DNA of 10,040 nucleotides from Pseudomonadota bacterium (GCA_023412995.1 JAEZQS010000179.1:1-10040), one strand, 5' to 3'. Numbered from the stretch's first letter, positions 1 through 6,913 are shown. Notes: generated by a model from the sequence alone, not told the origin. Made by a program: numbers and translations.

Positions 1-390
1 CGGCTGGACGCGCTGCGCCGCCGCCTTGCCGACATTGCCCGCCGCGGGATCGAGCGGCGCGTCGCGCGCACAAGCCAGGCACGCGCGCGGCTGGCTGCAC
101 AGCATCCGTTGCCGCGGCTGCTGCAACGGTCCGATCGCGCCTGCAACCTGGGCGAACGGCTGCGCGGCGTCGCGCTCCACGGCCTCGACCTGCGCCGCCG
201 CCACCTCGGCGAACTGGCGCGCACGCTGCACGCGGTCAGCCCACTGGCTACCCTCGAGCGCGGTTATGCCATCGTGCGGCGCCGCGACTCGGGCCGGATC
301 GTGCGTGCGGTAGGCGAGGTCTCGCCGGGTGACGCGCTGCGCATCCGCCTCGCCGACGGCGAACTCGGCGCGCTGGTGGAGGCGACCTGA
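1..390 (+). CDS. xseA: Exodeoxyribonuclease VII large subunit, C-terminal part (5' end outside window)
   Basis: The reading frame is open from base 1 and ends with TGA at 388-390, giving the last 129 residues of the protein. XseA is the large, catalytic subunit of exonuclease VII, which degrades single-stranded DNA in the cytoplasm together with several small XseB subunits. The family signature near the C-terminus, VSPLATLERGYAIV, is seen at visible residues 79-92. It is followed by a short beta-rich tail (VGEVSPGDALRIRLADGEL) that is typical of the family. Upstream of the signature is an Arg/Ala/Leu-rich helical stretch consistent with the long coiled-coil that carries XseB. The N-terminal OB-fold and the catalytic region lie outside the window. 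No terminator is obvious before the next gene, 65 nt away. Identification is firm from the signature. Confidence 0.93.
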   Translation, partial: RLDALRRRLADIARRGIERRVARTSQARARLAAQHPLPRLLQRSDRACNLGERLRGVALHGLDLRRRHLGELARTLHAVSPLATLERGYAIVRRRDSGRIVRAVGEVSPGDALRIRLADGELGALVEAT

Positions 391-455
391 CGCCCTCGCC
401 CGCGCAGCGCCTCCCTTCCGGTTTGCCATTGCCCCATCCCGACTCCCGGCCCGCC

Positions 456-1892
456 ATGCTCCAGCCCACCTATCCCTGTTACCTCGCCAACCAGCCGCTG
501 CACACCCGCGACCTGCTGGAGGTGCACGACAAGTATTCGGGCGAGGTCGCGACCCGCGTCGCGCTGGCCGATGCCGGCATCATCGAGCGGGCCATTGCCG
601 CCGCGCAGGCGGCCGAACCCGCGATGCGCGCCTTGCCGCCGTACGCGCGCCAGGCCGTGCTGGAACAGTGCATCGCCCGCTTCCGCGAACGCTTCGACGA
701 GCTCGCGCTGGCGCTGTGCATCGAGGCCGGCAAGCCGATCCGCGACGCCGAGGGCGAGGTCACGCGCCTGATCGACACCTTCCGCGTCGCCGCCGAGGAA
801 GCGGTGCGCATCGACGGGACGCTGCCGAACCTGGAGATCTCCGAGCGCGCGAAGGGCTACCGCGGATTCGTCCAGCGCGTGCCGCTCGGCGCCTGCTCCT
901 TCATCACGCCCTTCAACTTCCCGCTCAACCTCGTCGCGCACAAGGTGGCGCCGGCAATCGCCGCGGGCTGCCCCTTCGTGCTCAAGCCCTCCGAGAAGAC
1001 GCCGGTGGGGGCGCTGGTCATTGGCGAGGTGCTGGCCGGGGCGGCGCTTCCCGCCGGCGCGTTCTCGATCCTGCCCTGCCGCGTCGGCGACGCCGACCCG
1101 TTCGTCACCGACGAGCGCCTGAAGCTCCTTTCCTTCACCGGCGGCCAGGTCGGCTGGGAGCTGAAGGCCAGGGCGGGCCGCAAGAATGTCGTGCTGGAGC
1201 TCGGCGGCAACGCCGCCTGCCTCGTCGATGCCGACCAGCGCGCCAGCCTCGACCGCGTGGTCGAACGGCTCGTCTTCGGCGCTTATTACCAGTCCGGCCA
1301 GAGCTGCATCAAGGTGCAGCGCGTGCTCGCGCATGCGAGCCTGTACGGCGAACTGCGCGAGCGCTTCGTCGCCGCGACGAAGAACCTGCGCGCCGGCGAC
1401 CCGAAGCAGCGCGACACCTTCCTTGGCCCACTCATCGACGAGGACGCGGCGCGCCGCCTCGAATCCTGGATCGCCGAAGCCGTGCAGGCCGGCGCGCGGC
1501 TCCTCTGCGGCGGCGGCCGCACGGGCAACCGCCTCGAGGCCAGCGTGCTGGAAGACGTGCCAGCCGGCGCGAAGCTCGATGCGCTGGAGGCATTCGGCCC
1601 GGTGACGGTGCTGGCCCCGTTCGACGACTTCGACGACGCGCTGGCGCGGGTCAACGCCTCGGAATACGGCCTGCAGGCGGGCGTGTTCACCAACGAACTT
1701 GCGCATGCCATGCGCGCATGGGACGTGCTCGAGGTCGGCGGCGTCGTTGTCAACGACATCCCGAGTTTCCGCGTCGACAACATGCCCTATGGCGGCGTCA
1801 AGCGCTCGGGCCTCGGGCGGGAGGGCATCCGCTGCGCCATCGCCGACATGACCGAGCCGCGCCTGCTGGTTCTGCGCGGCACCGTGGATTGA
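456..1892 (+). CDS. NAD(P)-dependent aldehyde dehydrogenase, ALDH superfamily
   Basis: Complete 478-residue ALDH, predicted cytoplasmic, oxidising an aldehyde to the acid with NAD(P)+. Visible motifs: PFNFPLN with the oxyanion Asn154; KPSEKTP with cofactor-binding Lys177 and Glu180; LELGGNA with general-base Glu248; SGQSCIKVQR with catalytic Cys284; and the C-terminal FRVDNMPYGGVKRSGLGREG. All catalytic positions are intact and the length is normal. The usual FTGS of the Rossmann region reads FTGG here. The look of the motifs, especially the ending MTEPRLLVL, resembles the branch containing lactaldehyde, non-phosphorylating glyceraldehyde-3-phosphate and y4uC-like dehydrogenases. The substrate cannot be read from sequence. 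ATG 456 was chosen over an in-frame TTG at 423 because the extra 11 residues are Pro-rich and unlike an ALDH N-terminus. Neither start has a good Shine-Dalgarno. The gene is 56 nt from the next one, in the same direction. Confidence 0.93.
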   Translation: MLQPTYPCYLANQPLHTRDLLEVHDKYSGEVATRVALADAGIIERAIAAAQAAEPAMRALPPYARQAVLEQCIARFRERFDELALALCIEAGKPIRDAEGEVTRLIDTFRVAAEEAVRIDGTLPNLEISERAKGYRGFVQRVPLGACSFITPFNFPLNLVAHKVAPAIAAGCPFVLKPSEKTPVGALVIGEVLAGAALPAGAFSILPCRVGDADPFVTDERLKLLSFTGGQVGWELKARAGRKNVVLELGGNAACLVDADQRASLDRVVERLVFGAYYQSGQSCIKVQRVLAHASLYGELRERFVAATKNLRAGDPKQRDTFLGPLIDEDAARRLESWIAEAVQAGARLLCGGGRTGNRLEASVLEDVPAGAKLDALEAFGPVTVLAPFDDFDDALARVNASEYGLQAGVFTNELAHAMRAWDVLEVGGVVVNDIPSFRVDNMPYGGVKRSGLGREGIRCAIADMTEPRLLVLRGTVD

Positions 1893-1948
1893 GCAGCAGC
1901 TACCCACCCTTCGTGTAGCATCGGACGATTCCCCTCGGGAGGCATCCG

Positions 1949-3184
1949 GTGCACGACGGCGCGGCCATCCTGCTCGACCTGTTTGTCATCTTCGTCGCGG
2001 CCCAGCTCGGCGCCGAGCTGGCGCAGCGCATCAAGCTGCCTGGGGTCGTCGGCGAGATCGTTGCCGGCGCGCTCATCGGACCTTCCGTGCTCGGCCTGCT
2101 CGATCCCGCCACCATCCTGCCCGGCACGCCGCTCGACGTGCTGGCGGAGATCGGCGTGGTGCTGCTGCTGTTTTCGGTCGGCTTGGAAACACGCCTGGAC
2201 GATCTCAAGAAGGTCGGCCGCAGCGCCTTCCTGGTCGGCGTCGCCGGTGTCGTCGTGCCGTTTGCGATCGGCTCGCTGTGGGCGCATGGCGAAGGCTTCG
2301 ACTGGGCGAAGTCGCTGTTCATCGCCGCCGCCTTCGTCGCCACGTCCGCCGGCATCACGGCACGCGTGCTGCAGGAACTGGGCGTGCTGTCGCGCATCGA
2401 GAGCCGGGTGATCCTGGGCGCCGCGGTGATCGACGACATCCTCGCGATGCTGCTGCTCGGTGTCGTGACCTCGCTGCAGGCAGGCGGCAGCATCCAGGTC
2501 GGCCATCTGCTGCTGGTGCTGGTGGAGGCGATCGCCTTCATCGCGGTGATCGGCTGGGTCGGCACGCGCGTGATGCGCCGGCGCGCATACTGGCTCGACC
2601 GGCCGATCAATCCGCTCTCGCCCCTGACGATCGCGCTGGCGATCTGCCTCGGGCTCGCCTTCCTTGCCACCGGATTCGGCCTGGCGGCGATCATCGGCGC
2701 GTTCCTCGCCGGCATGATCGCCTCCGAGCTGCACCAGCGCGACGAGCTGGAGCACCAGATGCAACCCCTGCTGGCACTGCTGACGCCGTTCTTCTTCGTC
2801 ATCACCGGCGCCAAGATCGACCTCGGCGTCTTCACCAGCGGCACCGCGTTGTGGATGCTGCTCGTGGTGACCGTGATCGCGGTGGCGACGAAGTTCGCTG
2901 GCGGGTTCATCGGCGCACTCGCGCTCGGCCCACGCGGCGCCACCATCGTCGGCGTCGGCATGATTCCGCGCGGCGAAGTCGGCATCGTGATCGCCAGCCT
3001 CGGCCTGGCCGCGCACGTTTTCAGCAACGAGGTGTATGCCGTGATCGTCGCGATGTCGCTGCTGACCTCGGTGGTGACCCCACCGGTGCTGGCGTGGCTG
3101 CTGCGTCAGCCGCCGGTGGACACCGCGAAGCCACCACGCCCGGTCGATTCCGGCAATGCGCCGATGGAGGATCCAGCGCCATGA
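1949..3184 (+). CDS. Cation:proton antiporter, CPA2 family (Kef/NapA-like), membrane domain only
   Basis: 411-residue polytopic inner-membrane protein, predicted to exchange Na+ or K+ for H+. It begins with a GTG preceded by GGGAGG at 1937-1942, six bases upstream, which fixes the start. Family hallmarks are GEIVAGALIGPSVLG near residues 35-50, LLLFSVGLETRLDDLKKVG around residues 70-90, the ion-binding aspartate pair Asp162-Asp163 in VIDDIL, and IPRGEVGIVIASLG with Arg341. About 12 hydrophobic segments are present. The protein ends in a short Pro-rich tail with no TrkA-N/RCK or universal-stress domain, so it lacks the nucleotide-gated control of KefB/KefC and is closer to compact NapA-type exchangers. 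The ion cannot be assigned by eye. The stop codon overlaps the start of the Slp lipoprotein (ATGA), implying co-translation. Confidence 0.9.
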   Translation: MHDGAAILLDLFVIFVAAQLGAELAQRIKLPGVVGEIVAGALIGPSVLGLLDPATILPGTPLDVLAEIGVVLLLFSVGLETRLDDLKKVGRSAFLVGVAGVVVPFAIGSLWAHGEGFDWAKSLFIAAAFVATSAGITARVLQELGVLSRIESRVILGAAVIDDILAMLLLGVVTSLQAGGSIQVGHLLLVLVEAIAFIAVIGWVGTRVMRRRAYWLDRPINPLSPLTIALAICLGLAFLATGFGLAAIIGAFLAGMIASELHQRDELEHQMQPLLALLTPFFFVITGAKIDLGVFTSGTALWMLLVVTVIAVATKFAGGFIGALALGPRGATIVGVGMIPRGEVGIVIASLGLAAHVFSNEVYAVIVAMSLLTSVVTPPVLAWLLRQPPVDTAKPPRPVDSGNAPMEDPAP

Positions 3185-3690
3185 TCCGGCATCGCCGCCA
3201 CAGGGCGCCCCTTGCCTGCCTGCTGGCCACCGCGATCGCCGCGATCACGGGTTGCACCCCGCCGGTATTCCGCACGGCCACCGGCATCGACGCGACACCG
3301 GCCCTCGTCGCGCTCGGCGCGGACCGCTACGCCGGTTCCGAGGTCCTCTGGGGCGGCAAGGTCCTCGACCTGCGCAATGGCGGCGAGGACAGCGAAATCC
3401 AGGTCGCCGCCTACCCGCTCGATCGCGCGCGGCGACCCGACCCGTCCGCGCGCGTGCAGGGTCGCTTCCTCGTCGTGCTGCCCGGCTTCGTCGAGCCGCT
3501 GGACTGGCCGGCCGGACGCTACGTCACCGTGCACGGCCGCCTCGAGGGCACCCGCACGCGCGTGATCGCCGGACACGACTACGTCTATCCCGTGGTGGCG
3601 CAGGCCGAGGTGCACCTGTGGCCGGAGAACTTCCCACGCGAGCGCCGCCGCGTCAGCTTCGGGATTGGCGTCGGCGTTGGAATCCGCTGA
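3181..3690 (+). CDS. slp: Slp-family outer-membrane lipoprotein
   Basis: 169-residue secreted lipoprotein. Residues 1-25 form a type II signal peptide: an Arg/His-rich start, a hydrophobic core, then lipobox I-T-G-C with the modified Cys25. Residue 26 is Thr rather than Asp, so Lol sorting to the outer membrane is expected. The mature part carries Slp features in order: GSEVLWGGKVLDLRN, EIQVAAYPLD, GRFLVVLPGFVEPLDW, GRYVTVHGRLEG and YVYPVVAQAEVHLWP. E. coli Slp is a starvation- and stationary-phase-inducible outer-membrane lipoprotein whose molecular role is poorly defined, so function here is only family-level. ATG 3181 overlaps the antiporter stop (ATGA). GGAGG lies at 3166-3170, ten bases upstream. 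The C-terminus ends in a small Gly/Val repeat (FGIGVGVGIR). The pairing with an ion antiporter suggests an envelope or ionic-stress role, which is an inference. Confidence 0.88.
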   Translation: MIRHRRHRAPLACLLATAIAAITGCTPPVFRTATGIDATPALVALGADRYAGSEVLWGGKVLDLRNGGEDSEIQVAAYPLDRARRPDPSARVQGRFLVVLPGFVEPLDWPAGRYVTVHGRLEGTRTRVIAGHDYVYPVVAQAEVHLWPENFPRERRRVSFGIGVGVGIR

Positions 3691-3699
3691 CCGCAACCG

Positions 3700-3730
3700 G
3701 GGCGGCAGGCAAGGACGGGCATTGCCGCCC
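3700..3730 (+). terminator. Candidate stem-loop downstream of slp
   Basis: GGGCGGCA (3700-3707) is the exact reverse complement of TGCCGCCC (3723-3730), with a 15-nt loop. It starts 9 nt after the slp stop. No T-tract follows, so if it acts as a terminator it is not a classical intrinsic one. In DNA this GC-rich, an 8-bp GC stem can arise by chance. Confidence 0.3.
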
Positions 3731-3813
3731 GCCCTTCAGGCACCCGCCCTGCGCCGCCCTGCAACCCGATTGCCCTCTTCGTGTGACTGTGCCCGACCTA
3801 CCAGGCTCTCGCT

Positions 3814-3837
3814 CGATTGACGCGCACCCGTCAATCG
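3814..3837 (-). terminator. Perfect 9-bp inverted repeat enclosing the stop codon of the CDF gene
   Basis: CGATTGACG (3814-3822) and CGTCAATCG (3829-3837) form a perfect 9-bp stem around a 6-nt loop. The stop codon of the minus-strand transporter (TGA, complement of 3831-3833) lies inside one arm. The stem is AT-richer than its surroundings, so it is less likely to be chance than the GC-only stems nearby. It could act as a bidirectional or RNA-protecting 3' hairpin in this convergent gap. No T-run follows on either strand. Confidence 0.4.
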
Positions 3838-4739
3838 GCCACGTCGGGCTCGAAGAACGACCAGCGGATTTCCGGGAACGCCTGGCGCATGTCGCGCTCG
3901 ACCGCATTGATGGCATCGACGACGCGGCGGTTCGGGACCTGCTCGCCCATCTCGGCCTTGATCGCCACCATGACGTCGTTGCCAAGCTGGAGCGTCGCCA
4001 GGTTGAACACGCGCACGACTTCCTGGCGGCCTTCGAGAAAGGCGAGCATCTCGGCGCGGCGGCGCGGGTCGACCCCTTGCCCGATCAGCAGCGCCTTCAC
4101 CTCGATGGCGATGAACACCGCCACCACCACCAGCAGCACGCCGATGGCGAGGGTGCCGATCGCGTCGTACAGCGGATTGCCGGTGACGACGGTGGCCACC
4201 ACGGCGACCAGGGCGAACACCAGCCCGAGCAGCGCAGCGAGGTCCTCGCCGAAGATCACGATCAGCTCGCTCTGGCGGCTCTCGTGGAACCAGCGCCACA
4301 GGTTGCGATCGCCGCGCGACTTGTTCACCTCGCGCATGCAGCCCCACATCGACACGCTTTCGGCGGCGATGCCGAACACCAGCACCGTGATCGCGATCCA
4401 CGCCCGGCTGAGCGCCTCCGGCTGCTGCAGCTTGTGGATGCCTTCATAGATCGAGAACGCGCCGCCGACGGAGAACAGCAGCAGCGCGACCAGGAATGAC
4501 CAGAAATAGATCGCCTTGCCCTGCCCCAGCGGATGGTCCGGCGACGGCGGCGCCTTGGCGGTCTTCAGTCCGACCAGCAACAGCAGCTGGTTGCCGCAAT
4601 CGGCCAGCGAGTGCACCGCCTCGGCGGTCATGGCGCCGGAACCCGTCACCAGGGCGGCGGCCCCCTTGGCCACGAAGATGGCGAAGTTGGCGCCAAGTGC
4701 GAAGAAGATCGGCTTGACGGAATCGGCCTTGCCGGACAT
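3831..4739 (-). CDS. Cation diffusion facilitator family transporter (ZnT9/SLC30A9-like)
   Basis: 302-residue inner-membrane transporter, predicted to export divalent metal (Zn2+, Mn2+, Co2+ or similar) in exchange for protons. The N-terminal half has about six hydrophobic segments: near residues 10-32, 38-58, 77-99, 113-133, 160-184 and 190-215. A cytoplasmic domain (residues 215-302) follows, with the CDF-type pattern of a VVRVFNLATLQLG strand and FFEPDVAD end. The first half of the metal site is present in the second membrane segment, EAVHSLADCGNQ, with His43 and Asp47. DHPLGQGK at 68-75 is the usual loop motif. In the fifth segment the second half reads IFGEDLAALLG: Asp166 is kept, but the position four residues earlier is Ile162 instead of His/Asp. 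This pattern resembles the ZnT9-like branch. No Shine-Dalgarno is clear before ATG 4739. The gene is 58 nt downstream of the MmcQ gene and probably co-transcribed with it. Confidence 0.88.
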   Translation of the reverse strand: MSGKADSVKPIFFALGANFAIFVAKGAAALVTGSGAMTAEAVHSLADCGNQLLLLVGLKTAKAPPSPDHPLGQGKAIYFWSFLVALLLFSVGGAFSIYEGIHKLQQPEALSRAWIAITVLVFGIAAESVSMWGCMREVNKSRGDRNLWRWFHESRQSELIVIFGEDLAALLGLVFALVAVVATVVTGNPLYDAIGTLAIGVLLVVVAVFIAIEVKALLIGQGVDPRRRAEMLAFLEGRQEVVRVFNLATLQLGNDVMVAIKAEMGEQVPNRRVVDAINAVERDMRQAFPEIRWSFFEPDVAD

Positions 4740-4797
4740 GGGATTGGCGTCGTGTGGAGGAGCGGAGGATGGCGGCGCGGTGCGCCGGCGCGCAAGC

Positions 4798-5163
4798 CTA
4801 GCCGGCGGGCTCCGCCTCGGCCAGCGCCGCCTGCGTCTTCTTCGGCAGCTTTTCCTTCACCAGTTCATACGAGCGGCGGATGAAAGCCGCCAGCTCGTCC
4901 CGGCCGAAGCGCTCCGGCTCGGTCACGCTGATCCAGAACGCCCGCGCCATGTAATGGGCCGGCATCATGCCGGGCTGGTCGGAGAGTTCGAGGAAGCGCT
5001 CGGGGTCGACCTTGAAGGAAAGCCTTCCACGCTCGTTGCCGAGGGTGCACATCACCACGAACATCTTGCCCGCGACGCTGTAGACGAGGTCCACTTCCCA
5101 CTTGATCGAGCGCGTGACGCCGAGCCAGCCGGCGCACAGCGCGTCCAGATCATCCTCATGCAT
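4798..5163 (-). CDS. MmcQ/YjbR family protein
   Basis: 121-residue cytoplasmic protein of the MmcQ/YjbR (CyaY-like double-wing fold) family. Family features in order are an N-terminal short helix ending in a GVT motif, a strand containing DLVYSVAGKMFVVM (about residues 24-37), then RLSFKVDPERFLEL, a QPGMMPAHYMARAFWISV segment, and the C-terminal helix ELAAFIRRSYELVKEKLPKK. Proteins of this family have been suggested to bind DNA by structural analogy, but their role is not established. ATG 5163 gives the expected family length and has AGGA seven to eight bases upstream on the minus strand. The frame stays open far upstream, but that extension runs antisense to ccoN and is not family-like. Transcription is divergent from ccoN and the gene lies upstream of the CDF transporter. 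Confidence 0.85.
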   Translation of the reverse strand: MHEDDLDALCAGWLGVTRSIKWEVDLVYSVAGKMFVVMCTLGNERGRLSFKVDPERFLELSDQPGMMPAHYMARAFWISVTEPERFGRDELAAFIRRSYELVKEKLPKKTQAALAEAEPAG

Positions 5164-5275
5164 GCTGCCGTTCCTGCCCACGGGCCTGCCCTCCGCTGCA
5201 AGGCGCCATCGTAGCCGCTCGCACCGTCGGCAGGAAACCGCCGCATCGGCGGCCGCCCCTCCCGCCGCCCTCGCG

Positions 5276-5324
5276 TCCCGAATCCCGGATGCCCAATCCC
5301 GGGTCCCGAATCCCGGCTCCCGCG
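5276..5324. repeat. Heptad tandem repeat, seven degenerate TCCCGAA-like units
   Basis: Seven consecutive 7-bp units are in exact phase: TCCCGAA, TCCCGGA, TGCCCAA, TCCCGGG, TCCCGAA, TCCCGGC, TCCCGCG. The array sits between the divergent MmcQ gene and the ccoN operon, about 110-160 bp upstream of the ccoN start. The phasing without indels points to a true tandem array rather than composition bias. I recall similar CGGGATT-type intergenic heptads from Xanthomonadaceae genomes, but this is memory, not a search. A role is unknown. Confidence 0.7.
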
Positions 5325-5367
5325 ACGTTCTGCCGCAATCGCCCGCGCCCTTCTGCGACACCATGTC

Positions 5368-5381
5368 CTGACACGGATCAA
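5368..5381 (+). promoter_or_regulatory. Candidate FNR/Anr box upstream of ccoN
   Basis: CTGAC-ACGG-ATCAA matches the FNR/Anr consensus TTGAT-N4-ATCAA at 8 of 10 positions, with a perfect right half-site. It lies 56 nt before the ccoN GTG. cbb3 operons in proteobacteria are commonly activated by FNR/Anr at low oxygen. At the class II spacing (centre at -41.5) transcription would start near 5416, but the -10 region around 5404-5409 is poor. Site and promoter are both tentative. Confidence 0.45.
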
Positions 5382-5436
5382 GGCGGCCGGCGCACCATTG
5401 CCGACACTGTACAGGGGTACTTTCAGGACCCGATTC

Positions 5437-6903
5437 GTGGAACTCACCGAAACCTACAACGACCACGTCGTGCGCCGCTTCCTGCTCGCCGCCGCGGTGT
5501 GGGGCATCGTCGGCACGAGCCTCGGCGTGTTCGTCGCGGCGCAGCTGGCGTGGCCGGCGCTCAACTTCGACGTGCCGTGGCTGGCCTTCAGCCGCCTGCG
5601 GCCCGACCACACCTTCGGCGTCATCTTCGCCTTCGGCGGCTCCGCCCTGATGGGCACCTGCTACTACGTCGTGCAGCGCACGGGCCACACGCGGCTGGCA
5701 CTGCCGCGCCTGGCCAGCTTCACGTTCTGGGGCTGGCAGCTCGCCATCGTGCTGGCCATGGTCACCATGCCGCTCGGCATCACCCAGGGCAAGGAATACG
5801 CCGAGCCCGAGTGGCTGATCGACATCCTGATCGCGGTGGTGTGGGTGTCCTTCGGCACGGTGTTCTTCGCCACCCTCGCACGCCGGCGCATCCAGCACAT
5901 CTACGTCGCCAACTGGTACTACGGCGCCTTCATCATCGCCGTCGGCCTGCTGCACATCGTCAACAACCTCGTGGTGCCGGTCAGCCTGACCAAGTCGTAC
6001 CCGATCTACTCCGGCACGGTCGATGCGATGGTGCAGTGGTGGTACGGGCACAACGCGGTGGCGTTCTTCCTGACCGCCGGTTTCCTCGGGATGATGTACT
6101 ACTTCGTGCCGCGGCAGGCGAAGCAGCCGCTGTGGAGCTACCGCTTCTCGATCGTCAATTTCTGGGCGCTGATCTCGGTCTACATGTGGGCCGGGTCGCA
6201 CCACCTCATGTACACCGCGCTGCCCGACTGGGTGCAGTCGGTGGGCATGGCATTCTCGCTGGTGCTGCTGATGCCGAGCTGGGGCTCGGCCGCCAACGGC
6301 CTGCTCACCTTCAACGGCTCCTGGCACCGGCTGAAGGAAGACCCGGCGGCCAAATTCATGGTGATCGCGCTGGTGTTCTACGCCGCATCGACCTTCGAGG
6401 GCTCGATGATGGCGGTCAAGACCGTCAACTCGCTCTCGCACTACACCGACTGGACCGTCGCCCACGTGCACTCGGGCTCGATCGGCTGGGTCGCGATGAT
6501 CACCATCGGCTCGCTCTACGCCATGGCACCGCGTGCGCTCGGCCGCCCCGCGATGCATTCGCGCGGCGCGATGGAGCTGCATTTCTGGATGCACACCATG
6601 GGGCTGCTGCTGTACGTCGTGGCGATGTGGGTGGCGGGCGTCACCGAGGGCCTGATGTGGCGCGCCACCGGCGAGGATGGCGCGCTCACCTACGCCTTCA
6701 TCGAGAGCCTGGTCGCGATCAAGCCGCTGTACCTGGTGCGCTTCCTCGGCGGCATGCTGGTCGTCGGCGGCATGGTGGTGATGGCGTGGAACCTCTGGCA
6801 CACGGCGGCGGACGCGCGCGCGCGGCTGATCCAGCCGGTGCCGGTGCCGGTTCCCGAACCGCATCCGCACCAGGTGCCGGCGCCGCTGCCGGCCATGGCC
6901 TGA
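5437..6903 (+). CDS. ccoN: Cytochrome c oxidase, cbb3-type, subunit I
   Basis: 488-residue catalytic core of the high-affinity cbb3 terminal oxidase, reducing O2 to water in the inner membrane and pumping protons. About 12 transmembrane helices are visible. Metal ligands are all present: low-spin haem b His58 (LRPDHT) and His345, high-spin haem b3 His343 (VAHVHSG), CuB ligands His205 (WYGHNA), His255 and His256 (AGSHHL), and Tyr249, which matches the cross-linked active-site tyrosine. Glu120 (KEYAE) and Glu321 (STFEG) also match conserved family acids. GTG 5437 was chosen over TTG 5398 because AGGA lies at 5425-5428, eight bases upstream, and the resulting N-terminus (ELTETYND) is family-like. 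Oddities are Ser instead of Pro in the usual GPHH and EGPMM motifs, Asp in LRPxHT, and a Pro/His-rich C-terminal tail. First gene of the operon, 10 nt before ccoO. Confidence 0.96.
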   Translation: MELTETYNDHVVRRFLLAAAVWGIVGTSLGVFVAAQLAWPALNFDVPWLAFSRLRPDHTFGVIFAFGGSALMGTCYYVVQRTGHTRLALPRLASFTFWGWQLAIVLAMVTMPLGITQGKEYAEPEWLIDILIAVVWVSFGTVFFATLARRRIQHIYVANWYYGAFIIAVGLLHIVNNLVVPVSLTKSYPIYSGTVDAMVQWWYGHNAVAFFLTAGFLGMMYYFVPRQAKQPLWSYRFSIVNFWALISVYMWAGSHHLMYTALPDWVQSVGMAFSLVLLMPSWGSAANGLLTFNGSWHRLKEDPAAKFMVIALVFYAASTFEGSMMAVKTVNSLSHYTDWTVAHVHSGSIGWVAMITIGSLYAMAPRALGRPAMHSRGAMELHFWMHTMGLLLYVVAMWVAGVTEGLMWRATGEDGALTYAFIESLVAIKPLYLVRFLGGMLVVGGMVVMAWNLWHTAADARARLIQPVPVPVPEPHPHQVPAPLPAMA

Positions 6904-6913
6904 GGACCGGACG

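Noticed and set aside
264..1907. 547-codon open frame antisense to the aldehyde dehydrogenase
   Set aside because: It is low-complexity (Arg, Ala, Gly, His, Asp-rich) and mirrors a convincing ALDH. Long antisense frames are expected in GC-rich DNA.
1787..3016. 409-codon open frame antisense to the antiporter, rich in Asp, His, Gln and Arg
   Set aside because: The composition is a shadow of a hydrophobic membrane protein read on the other strand, with no recognisable domain.
2278..3180. Upstream in-frame extension of slp through the antiporter
   Set aside because: It overlaps the antiporter in another frame and is Arg/Ala-rich. The true start is set by the lipoprotein signal peptide at 3181.
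4773..4787. 6-bp GC stem with a GGT loop between the MmcQ and CDF genes
   Set aside because: Short, GC-only and without a T-tract. Stems like this are expected by chance at this base composition.
5238..5252. CCGCCG-CAT-CGGCGG hairpin in the divergent region
   Set aside because: Short GC-only stem with no linked feature. Not distinguishable from chance.
5164..6870. N-terminal extension of the MmcQ/YjbR frame running antisense through ccoN
   Set aside because: The family-like protein begins at 5163 with a ribosome-binding site. The upstream part is antisense to ccoN and of low complexity.
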